64,000 nt of DNA. It comes from Kitagawia praeruptora. Taxonomy: Eukaryota; Streptophyta; Magnoliopsida; Apiales; Apiaceae. Position 1 is the stretch's first letter; every line of letters begins with the position of its first letter. Made by a program: the position numbers and the translations under genes. The notes under the pieces are model-generated. The model was given only the letters and a program-made list of their open reading frames with translations. It ran no database searches and had not been told where the DNA came from. Below, in pieces: positions 55,110 through 64,000 of this stretch. The stretch is from assembly GCA_037693485.1 (NCBI GenBank), contig CM075350.1:64584001-64648000 (forward strand), read 5' to 3'.

Positions 55110-57101
55110 GTTTATGTTTGTTTTGGTTCTATGACTTCATGGAGTTGATTTTGTTGCTAATGTGAGAAAAACATTTAATTTTTTTCGTTTAATTTATTAT
55201 TATATACCAATTCCATTATAAATTTATAATTCAATATATTACAAATGTTTCAATTTCATATATTATACTAGGATAAATTTTTTTATCCTTTTTTAGAAAA
55301 GGTAATTTAATATTTGTGATAATTAACTATTAGATATCAACTACATTTATAAATATAGTTAAGTAAACCACAAAACTTATGCACTAAAATTATTGTAGGA
55401 TTATGGGTAATACAAACATTTCTATATTATTGAATCTTAAATGATAATAATATTATGACCTTAGTCTTCCATTTATGCTATAATTTAAATTTTATTAATA
55501 TTCAATCTTTTCAATAAAATATCCTAAGATTTATGTCCTAAAATTTAAAGATTTTTATAATTTGTACAAGTCCTTGAGATAAAGGCTAAAGGAAAGTTAA
55601 TTAGCTAATCTAACTTACACATAATGTACCAAGAATAACACAATAAATCCATATCAAACTAAAAAGTAGAACCAAATAAAAAAACTCGCAGTAGAAAGTT
55701 GAAACTTACAAATTAGAAGTACTTCATTATGGATCTTCAAGTTTTTCTATTGCTACTATCAATTGAATGCTTACTTTCCCAAGCAAAACCAGCACCTTTT
55801 ACAACCAGCTGAATCACGGTATTGTGGATGAACAATTACCTAGAAATATAAAAACTGTCCAAGACATTAGTGATCTGCCTATGACCATTCTTTTTAATTT
55901 TGAAATTAACTTTCATACCATTGATAATTAACACCATACAAAAGGCATCGGAAGAGGCACATCCATACAAAACCACTTTAAGACAAAACCAATTATACAA
56001 ATGTAGCACACATAAGTGATTCAGACCTGCAATCACTCCACTCACTCATCACTCATTCAACAAAGAAGAACTTCACTCACATTCATAAATCAACAGCTCC
56101 CCATGAAACCCCCATAACCTGTGGAGACCCTCTAACCTACATTTGCTTAATTTACCTCCTTCATACCCCCAATCAATTTGACCTTATAAGCATCTCTAAC
56201 CATTTTGATTAGAGCCATAACTATTAACCCCAGTTCATCATTACGGCTAATCCACCAGACACATGCTATACTACTTCTTTAATCAAATCCACAAAACCAA
56301 TAACAACTTTGGAATAGAATATCATACAATCCATTATACATAACTACCTCCACTTGCAAAAAATACCCATTCTCTTCCATAATTACATGATATCACATAA
56401 CCATACATGTTTAATAATTCACCAGACTCAAAATTGACACTTAAAATAGCTCATTCCTTCCAATTCAATGACAAAACATATGTATAATCATGTATGTATA
56501 CAAACATATGTGTGTATAAAGAGAGATCACATAAATAGGAAAAACCTTTCCTCCATAGATGGCAAAATTGACATTCCATTCATAGATTTGCGAGAGTGCT
56601 CTCCAAATATAATGAAGAAGAAGAGTTCCCCCTCCCCATTTTGTGAACCACCGTCTTTATTGCCCCTGATGTTTGTTGGTGGCTTTACTGTTTTTTTTTT
56701 TGCCAGAGAGTGCCTTTACTGTTTTTACTTGACAACTTAACATTTAACTTGAAATTGAAAGTGTAGTATAACTTTAATTTTTTTTCATATTATGATTTAA
56801 TTATTTTAATTTATTCTTTATATCTACTACAATTACATTCATGATATAGTTGACATCACTAAAATAATGTTATAGTGTTCAATTTTTTTATCTTTTTAAA
56901 ATAAATTAATAAATTAATAATTTCTTATATTAATTGTAATTTAAATTATCAAAACAAACTCATGTTCTTAAAGAATTTAACATTTTAATTTATTAAAGTA
57001 GGCAGCTTTTTAATACTACTACCAATTTTTATTTATATATTGTAAAATTATATACTATAATTTATTAAAATTTAAAATAAATTCTATTTAAAATATGAAC
57101 T
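55110..57101 (+). other. Helitron 3' untranslated/subterminal region
   Basis: Two kb without a supportable gene. 55110-55700 and 56740-57100 are strongly AT-rich. 55720-56730 is more balanced and C-rich on +, different in base composition, and could be another captured fragment, but I cannot identify it. Confidence 0.5.
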
Positions 57102-57131
57102 CCCGTGTGCGAAGCACGGGCATTAAACTAG
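57102..57131 (+). terminator. Helitron 3' terminus: hairpin plus CTAG
   Basis: Stem CCCGTG (57102-57107) pairs with CACGGG (57115-57120); CTAG follows after seven bases. This is the classic plant Helitron termination signal for rolling-circle strand transfer, not a transcription terminator. Confidence 0.92.
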
Positions 57132-57537
57132 TAATAATTAAATAGAAACTAAAAACTAATATAAGCTCTTAGATTAATCTAATCTAATGGTCCCCCTAAT
57201 ACACACCACACAATTAACATACACCCTCCCACACAGGATTTCACAGAATCCCTCCCTTTACTAATTTAATTTTTCCCGTCAATCGGTAAACATTTTTTGA
57301 AATCTGACTTCACTGTATTTTCCTCCATCTTTTAACGATTAATTTACATACCATATGTGTTATATTTTGACGCGATGTAAATTTTTTTTTATCTAAATTT
57401 CTATTTTCTATTTAAAATAGGTTTTCTAGTAAAGTAGTACTCGATATATATATAGAGCTACTCCAATGAGACACTTCATAAAATGAGAACTAAGATCCTA
57501 ATATTATTTCTAATTAATTTAATTATAAAATTTCAAT
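57132..57537. other. Right part of the repeat interrupted by the Helitron
   Basis: Begins TAATAATTAAATAGAAAC, matching the left flank (42730-42781) in motif. Then CTAATCTAATGGTCC and AT-rich DNA, with a short (TA) run at 57446. No genes. Confidence 0.55.
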
Positions 57538-57547
57538 TACATATACA

Positions 57548-58090
57548 GGCCATTGTTCTATGGAGAACCATCTTACGTGGAGAACCACTTATTCTACGTG
57601 GAGAACCACTTATTCTATACTAATTTCTGATTCTATTACAGAACCAATTTTTTAATTTTTGGTTCTACAAAAAAAGAAAAAAAATTTGGTTCTACACAAA
57701 AAAAAAAATCTGGACAAAGCTAATGTGGCATGTCTGCTTACGTGGCAGTGCCATGTCACCTGCCACGTCATCAATATAGACGTGGCAGTGCCACGTGGTA
57801 GTACCACATCATCGATGACGTCATCATTGATGATGTGGCACTGCCACATCAGCAGTGATGCCATGGCAGGTGACGTGGCGGTGCCCCATCAGCAGTATTG
57901 ATGTGGCAGGTGACGTGGCAGTGCCACGTCAGCATGCTGACGTGGTAGTGATGACATGGCAGTTTCGAATTTTTTTTTTGAAAAAATTATTGGTTCTGTT
58001 ACAGAATCAGAAAAAAAATTGAAAAATATTGGTTCTACTACAGAATCATAGGGTTCTCCACGTAAGGTGGTTCTCCATAAAGTGCTACTC
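57548..58090. mobile_element. MULE-type MITE (543 bp) with 10-bp TSD
   Basis: TACATATACA occurs at 57538-57547 and 58091-58100. The left end (GGCC...CTATGGAGAACCATCTTACG plus TGGAGAACC) and the right end read inward (GAGT...TTATGGAGAACCACCTTACG plus TGGAGAACC) are inverted repeats over ~40 bp, and similarity continues through GATTCTGT(A/T)ACAGAACC motifs. A 9-10-bp TSD with long TIRs is the Mutator signature. No coding capacity. The GC-rich centre is described separately. Confidence 0.88.
57720..57965. repeat. GC-rich array of ACGT palindromes
   Basis: At least a dozen TGACGTGGCA / TGCCACGTCA-type motifs, many as hairpins (ACGTGGCAGTGCCACGT; GATGACGTCATC; CAGCATGCTGACG). These contain G-box/ABRE (ACGTGGC) and TGACGTCA-type bZIP cores. 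Short ORFs here are by-products. Confidence 0.85.
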
Positions 58091-58125
58091 TACATATACA
58101 TGTGTCATCTCCGATAATTACGGGC

Positions 58126-58174
<49 letters not shown>

Positions 58175-58176
<2 letters not shown>

Positions 58177-58336
58177 TGTGGCTCAAAAGAGAACTCTTTT
58201 TTAAAATCGGTGATATTTTTTATATAGAATCCAATGTAGAATATTATACATATTTTTGTAACAATAAAATTATGTGTAATCATGTTATATTTGATCATAA
58301 TTTTTTGTTAGATTCTATTTTTTTTATTTTTTTTTG

Positions 58337-58337
<1 letters not shown>
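58175..58337 (-). mobile_element. Short relative of X/Y between (TA)n tracts
   Basis: The reverse complement shares ATCAAATATAACATGATTAC, ACATAATTTTATTGTTAC and AATCTAACAAAAAATTA with Y. Flanked by (TA)n (58131-58174 and 58338-58368). Both ends seem abridged, so it is a deletion derivative. Confidence 0.7.
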
Positions 58338-58368
<31 letters not shown>

Positions 58369-58370
<2 letters not shown>

Positions 58371-58762
58371 TTAAGTTATATGGAGACCAACATTTTTAGT
58401 GGAGACCGGAGACCAATATCAATCAAAATATTACAAAAACTTATTTATTGAAAATTATGTTCTATGAAAATCACTATACCATCTATTTCATTAAAAATCT
58501 TGAAGATCATATATGTTTTACATGCAAATTTCATTAAAAATCTTGAAAATCATGTATGTACTGCAAACAAAATATTGTGGAACGTATTGTTTTCCCAAAC
58601 ATGTTCTGTTTGCAAATCATATATGATTTTTAAGATTTTGAATGAAATAATAATGTTAATTGAACATTCTTTTCAAATATATATGTTTTGCAATGTTTTG
58701 AGTGCATAATGTATATGGTCTCCACGGTCTCCACTCAAATGGTGGTCTCCATAGAACTTAAC
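58369..58762. mobile_element. TIR element (394 bp) inserted in (TA)n
   Basis: Left GGTTAAGTTATATGGAGACC...GTGGAGACCGGAGACC and right (inverted) GTTAAGTTCTATGGAGACC...GTGGAGACCGTGGAGACC form TIRs of about 50 bp. (TA)n on both sides hides the TSD. It contains two copies of TTTCATTAAAAATCTTGAA. Non-coding; probably a MULE-like MITE. Confidence 0.8.
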
Positions 58763-58788
<26 letters not shown>

Positions 58789-58793
<5 letters not shown>

Positions 58794-61700
58794 AGGCTAT
58801 ATGGAGAACCTCCTTAGCAAGAGAAACAAAGAACTCAATCTTGACCATTCAATAGTAAGATCTATATAAAATCAAATACAGATGTGTATAATGGCAGTGG
58901 TATAAATATAACATACTAGCAAGGTTAATTTCTCGGCATAATTCTTTGAAATATACGGTATACATTGATTTAGTTAAGGAATCTATACATCAAACAATAT
59001 TTGATTGAATAGATTGATCATTTTATAATTGGAAACAAATCCTTGATTGAACATAGTTGTCTATAACGCTGGACGATATACAGTAATTGAGTTTGACGAC
59101 ATTATCAATCTTGTAAAAGTAGAAGAACAAAGAAAATAAGAGAAGTGTCAAGAAAAGCCAAGATAAACACACACAGAACATTGATTTCTTACGGTATATC
59201 GTTTTACATTTATGATTTCTATACTTTGTTTAGTTTTAAAGAATACTAAACGGAATCTTTGTTTATGTTGTGTTGTACAGTTTCAGTATGGAATCGTCAT
59301 TAAAAACAGACTTGTCACAAAAAGATGGAAGAAAACAATCCATCGTTATTACCAGACCAGAACTATTATCAGAAGTTTTCTGGTAACTAATGTGGAACTT
59401 GATTACCAATGGTCGCCAACGTGTTCTGTTAAGATTCCATGATCTCATATGGATCTCAGTATTGTGGACTTCCATATTCATTGTGTTCGGTTGTTATGAA
59501 TTTCATGAAAGCTATAGAGTAATGGATCTCAAATTACAGAGGAGAAAACATTCATGTATGAATTGAATTTGGTAAAAGATTTTCTTGTTGATAATTTTTT
59601 TCTGAATTTAACTTTGGCTCCTTTGAATTTACATGCTCGAAAAATGTATTAAAAGTTCCATTACGTGTTTTTTTTCGTTTGTGTTCTATCAAGATTTTGT
59701 TATGTGTTTCAGATTCTGGTACGTGTTTGGTCATGTGTTTGAGATTCTCTAATGTATTCTATAGTGTGTATGGATTGATGTATATTTTTTTGGACAAAAA
59801 AGAATTAGTTATTGTTGATAGCTTTATGAAGATGATTCATAATATTTGTTTCAATTTTTTTCTAATTTCTGTGTTTTCCTGGTATGTGTTCTAACAAGAT
59901 TTTCTTATGTGTTTCATAATGTGTGGGTTTCTGATATGTGTTCTCTTTATTTATACGTTATCATGTGTTTCATTGCAGAGAAGTTTTAATTGGATATCTA
60001 TGTCGAAAGAGATTGGACAAAATTTTCATTCAAGAGTTTGATCGTGGATGAATCATCACCTTCCGATCAACTTGTGATTATGTGGTAATCTCGCTTTCAG
60101 AAAATCAACGTAAGTGAGTGATTGTAAGATTTTCTGACATGGGTTCTATTAGCCTTTATCAAGGCTTTTATAATAATTTGGAAACAAGAATATTTTCTGG
60201 TAAGCCTTTATTAGCCTTAAATCGAGGGTGGGGTGAAGTGTAGCCGCAGTGCTCATGTTGATTAGGCTAGTGTCACTTTTATGTGGCTTCAAAGACTTCT
60301 GTTCATGCTCAGATGTTGTTGATTGAGATTTGGAGAAGGCATACTACCTAGCGTTGTGGCATATCAATGTGTAAAGAATTTTGGAGTACAGTACTGATTT
60401 GTTGTTCCTTAACACCAAATCAGTTTAATCTTTGTTTTTTCTTTGGAGCATGTTCCAGGAGATTTTATTTTGAAAAATAGTCTTCTTCTTAGTGCATATT
60501 TTTTGTGATTTATAAATTTTAACCTGGTGTTTTGTCCTTGCTCGTATCCCCTAGGGATTCCTGGGATTATTCAATTTTTTTTATTTTGAATTTATTGAAT
60601 GCAATTCAGATTTTAAAAGAAGTCCAAAAAATATTTACTATTTCTTGGAATTTTAAGATTTTTTAAATCTGATCGAAGTGTTCTTTACAACATAAGATTT
60701 TTAATTTGGTTTGCTTTGAGAACACATTAAAGAATCTCGTTTTCGAAAATTAAACATATTAAAAAATACATTTTATGAAAGAACATATTAAAAAATTTAA
60801 TTATTATGTAAAATATACAATTGAATATCTGAAAGAATCTAGGCCACTCATTCATCCAATTGTTTTTTGATTTTGTCAATAAAATAAGTCTAAAAATATT
60901 TCCTATTTATTGGATTTTTAAGATTCTTTAACGATGTGTGTTCCCGAATTTAATAAAGAAAAGAAAATAATGGAAAATGATTTATTTTTTCTTCTCTCTG
61001 AATCTTTGGGCATAAAATATTGGCGACAAATATATAAAGTACTTTCTAATCTTTATCATTCTTTAAAGAATACTTTAAAGAATCCCAATATAATTTGTAT
61101 ACCAATTTAAATATTTCACTAAAATTTGTAAAATATTTTAAATTATCTCATATCTGTTAGTACAATTTGTACAACATTTTAAAAATATTCAACATTTTAA
61201 AATATGTCAACATTTTCAAAAAAATTAAATTCATATCATAAAAGGAAAAAATTATAAAAATGTGAATATTGTGTTAAATTTCATTAAGTATCTTGTAGAG
61301 ATTCCATTACGTGTTTCACAAGGATTCTCTTAAGTTTTTCGTTAAAAAATATATTAATTATTTAAAAATAGTTCTTGCACAAACAAACTCTATTATGATT
61401 AGAAAAGATTCTCTTAATTGTATTATTAAAACTATTAAAATATTAACGATCACTTAATAATATTGCGTTATATTTTTTCAATATAATTCTAATTTTTAAT
61501 TATTTCTAAGATTCTTTCATTTTTTTGACCTTTTAGTGTATTTTTCAAATTAATTTGTATCTTTTTAGTCTTTGATTCTGCTAAGTGATTTTATATATTT
61601 GGCTTTAGGTTCTATAAAGTGTTCTGAGTATTTTATGGAGTACCATATCGTATATTAATGAAAACATTTAACAGAATATTTAATAAATTAATGAAAATAC

Positions 61701-61880
61701 TTGATTAAATCTTTAATGAATTAATAAAAACACTTAACATAATCTTTGATAAATTAATATAACACATAATAGAATGAATATAACACATATTAAAAAGTTT
61801 CAGTTATAAAAATTTTGAATTGATCATTGAAAAATTATTATGAAATATCGAAAAAAACTAAGGTATAGTAGAAAAACGCA
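58789..61880. other. AT-rich DNA, one unpaired TIR-like end, no gene recognised
   Basis: GGGTAAGGCTATATGGAGAACC after a (TA)n at 58764-58788 looks like the left end of another TIR element, but no partner is seen in the window. Short frames (for example 59289-59385, MESSLKTDLSQKDGRKQS, then a possible GTAACT donor) are unrecognised. 59640-59960 has recurring (A/T)CGTGTTT-type phrases around GATTTTGTTATGTGTTTC. The rest looks like decayed non-coding sequence. Confidence 0.5.
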
Positions 61881-61884
61881 AAAA

Positions 61885-62940
61885 ACTAAAAAACAGCTAA
61901 GAGAATCTTGGTGTATTACATAATATTTCTATATATTTATTTTTTCGAAAGAAAAATTATACATTTCTTTTAAATTTAAGTTACATGTAGAAATATTATA
62001 AAAGGAACCAAGATTTTCTTACGTGTTTCAAATGAATATATCAGTTTATTTACTTTTATTATGTTTTTTAGATTCCTTTGATAATTGTTTTAAAAGACAT
62101 GCTATAAAAATTTAATTCTAATTTGAAAAAATATTATTTAAATTTTTTTAAATATTGGATAATTTATTTATAGTGCTCTAAATGTAAATATCTAATAAAT
62201 TTTAATTTATTGTACATAACTATACCAGAAACTTATTTTATACCAATAATCTTTTTTTTTTGTTAAATCTTACTGTAATTATCTAATAAAATTATATTAC
62301 AATTTTTAAATAATTAACAAAATACTAAGAAAATCTTGGTTTATTACATAATATTTTTATATATTTCATTTTATTTAAAAAAATAAACATTTCTTTTAAA
62401 ATTAAGTTACATAAAAAAATATCATATAATATACCAAGTTTCTATTGCGTGTTTCAATGTATCATTTAAAATTTATTCTCCATTATCTCAAGTTCTAACA
62501 TTCGAAAAAATATTCTTAAATGTTCCATGAATTATTTATAATGTTGTACTTGTACATAATTATATTCAAAACTTATTTAAGATCAGTAAACTATTTAAAC
62601 GAATCTTAATATAAATATTTGATAAAGTAATATTATGATTTCAAGTAATTAAAAAAACACCTAAGAGAATATCGGTATTACATAATAGTTCTATATATTT
62701 AAAAAAACAACTATGCATGTTTTTTAAAAATTAAGTTACATATGAAAATATCCTAATCAATAAAATCTAAATAAATCTAAAAAACAACTAAGAAAATCTT
62801 GGTATATTACACAATATTTGTATATATTTAAGTTACATGTAGAAATATTATCAAATGCACCATAATTCCCTTATGTGTTTCAAATTAATATATCAATTTA
62901 TTTACTACCTTTTTGAGATTCCTTTGAGAATCAATATCAA
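61885..62940. repeat. Diverged repeats, about four copies
   Basis: AACTAAGA(A/G)AATCTTGGT, TATTACATAATATTT, AAGTTACAT and TTACGTGTTTCAA-type blocks recur in order at ~61889, ~62323, ~62650 and ~62772. Spacing varies (120-430 bp), so this is an old tandem array with deletions. Confidence 0.65.
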
Positions 62941-63179
62941 TATCAATATATTATTAATGTCTGCTAGTATTGCATTTTAAAAATTATTACTTTTACCCTT
63001 CATTTTTTAAATTTTTTTTATTTCTTTGATGCCCTTTTTTGTCATTACACAGGAAAATTACAGCTTTTATCATTTATGTTTTTAATCTTCTTTATTTCTT
63101 TGATGTCCCTTTTTGTCATTACACAATATTTGGAGCGACCCAATTTAGATTGGATCGACCCAAATCTCCTTTATTAATC

Positions 63180-64000
63180 AATTTCCTTTTTCAGGTTAAA
63201 CATATTACCTTTTCTATTTTTCAATAACTAAATAATTTACTTCTTAGGTAAAATACAATATCTTTTACATTTTATCTAACTAAAATTTCTCCATTTTTAA
63301 AAACAACGATCAATTTTGTATAATAAAATAACATAATTATATTTTAATTAGTATTAAATAATTAATTACCTTTTTGAGCCAAAATACGTTACCTTTTCTC
63401 TAACTAAAATCTCTCTTTTTACAATTGTATCATGGACGGTTACCTTTTCAAACACGTTACCTTTTTTCGCTTCTCTTACGAAAATCTCTCTTTTTTCAAT
63501 TATATCACGGGCGATTCTATTTAATAAAAATAAAATAATAATATTATAGTACTAATAATTAACTGATTACCTTTTCAACTAAAACCTATCATCTTTTATA
63601 TTTTTTCTAATTAAATTCCCTTTTTTTCTAGAAATTTCAGGGGCAATATTAATTTCTCATTTTCTAAAAACTATGAGCAATTTTATTTAGTAAAATAACA
63701 TAATTAAATTATAATTACTATAAACTAATCAATTACCTTTTTCACATAAATTATGTCATCTTTTTAATTTTCACGTTACCTTTCTATTTTTTAAAAATAA
63801 AATCTCTCTTTTTCCGATTTTATCACGGGAGGTTCTGTTTAATACAATAAACTAATAATATTATAATATTCATAATTAGCCGATTGCATTTTTTTTTATC
63901 TAAAACGTATCAATTTCTATTTAATGAAATAAAATAATAATTATATAAAAACTAATAATTAGCCGATTACCCTTTTCAAGTAAAACCTATAATTTTTTCT
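63180..64000. repeat. Diverged tandem array, ~200-bp unit, runs off the window
   Basis: Blocks ATTACCTTTT, AAAATCTCTCTTTTT, TATCACGGG(C/A)GATTCT and TTTAATAAAATAA recur about five times with spacing of roughly 110-230 bp. No coding. It continues past 64000. Confidence 0.7.

Larger units (their letters stand above)
42782..57131 (+). mobile_element. Autonomous-type Helitron, 14.35 kb
   Basis: 5' end TCTATATATTATAAATTGC preceded by A. The 3' end is a CCCGTG...CACGGG hairpin, seven bases, then CTAG (57128-57131) followed by T. Insertion between A and T without TSD is the Helitron rule. Host sequence on both sides carries the same motif AATTAAATAGAAA (42752; 57138), as expected for a repeat split by insertion. 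Cargo: RPA-like gene, Rep-helicase gene, and an antisense calreticulin-like fragment. No nested transposon is obvious inside. The 3' end is certain; the 5' end is inferred from the TC-rule and flank similarity. Confidence 0.85.

Noticed and set aside
57652..57901. ORFs in the GC-rich core of the MITE
   Set aside because: They are open on both strands because of the palindromic ACGT repeats; no start or family support.
59212..59894. Possible host gene at 59.2-59.9 kb
   Set aside because: Frames are short, unspliced models fail, and residues match nothing I recognise; left as unassigned sequence.

Overview
The window is plant nuclear DNA, most likely from a eudicot with a large, repeat-rich genome. 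It holds plant-only transposable-element families (Athila-type and Sirevirus-type LTR retrotransposons, an RTE-like LINE, a FAR1-type MULE, a CACTA element, a plant Helitron), spliceosomal introns, long (TA)n tracts and very AT-rich spacers. I see no ordinary host gene and no tRNA or rRNA gene. Almost everything is transposable element, much of it nested, and several insertions can be delimited to the base by their target-site duplications (TSDs).

Layout. 1-3949: 3' end of an Athila-type Ty3/gypsy element (env-like ORF, long non-coding tail, 3' LTR), inserted in an antisense RTE-like LINE (3950-~7020). 7055-18766: a Sirevirus-like Ty1/copia element with both LTRs and TSD ATTAC. A PIF/Harbinger-type MITE (17839-18513, TSD TTA) sits in its 3' LTR. 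The copia element split a small TIR repeat ('X'), whose sister copy 'Y' at 42171-42656 preserves the unoccupied site.

19088-42133: a very large Mutator-like element (MULE) between two (TA)n tracts. It carries an intact FAR1-type transposase on + and, convergently on -, a plant-mobile-domain (PMD) gene whose tail is an array of duplicated mini-exons around a DUF8039-like domain. Clusters of short GCGCAATG/CATTGCGC palindromes lie near its ends. One mini-exon is split by a 13.5 kb CACTA element (24771-38294, TSD GAT). The CACTA carries divergent genes: a TNP2-type transposase (-) and a Transposase_24/DUF8039-like/Ulp1-protease protein (+). The same DUF8039-like domain is therefore present in both nested elements.

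42782-57131: a 14.35 kb Helitron with 5' TC, a 3' hairpin plus CTAG, and A/T flanks. It encodes a multi-exon RPA-like protein and an 11-exon Rep-helicase with all key motifs visible and no obvious break, plus an antisense fragment resembling calreticulin. 57132-64000 holds small TIR elements, one a MULE-type MITE with a 9-10 bp TSD, then AT-rich spacer with diverged tandem arrays.

How the genes work together: each autonomous element carries its own mobilisation set. The Helitron pairs a rolling-circle Rep/helicase with a single-strand-binding protein. The CACTA pairs a catalytic TNP2 with a TNPA-like DNA-binding/protease partner. The MULE pairs a transposase with a PMD accessory gene. The LTR elements and the LINE are coding-defective.
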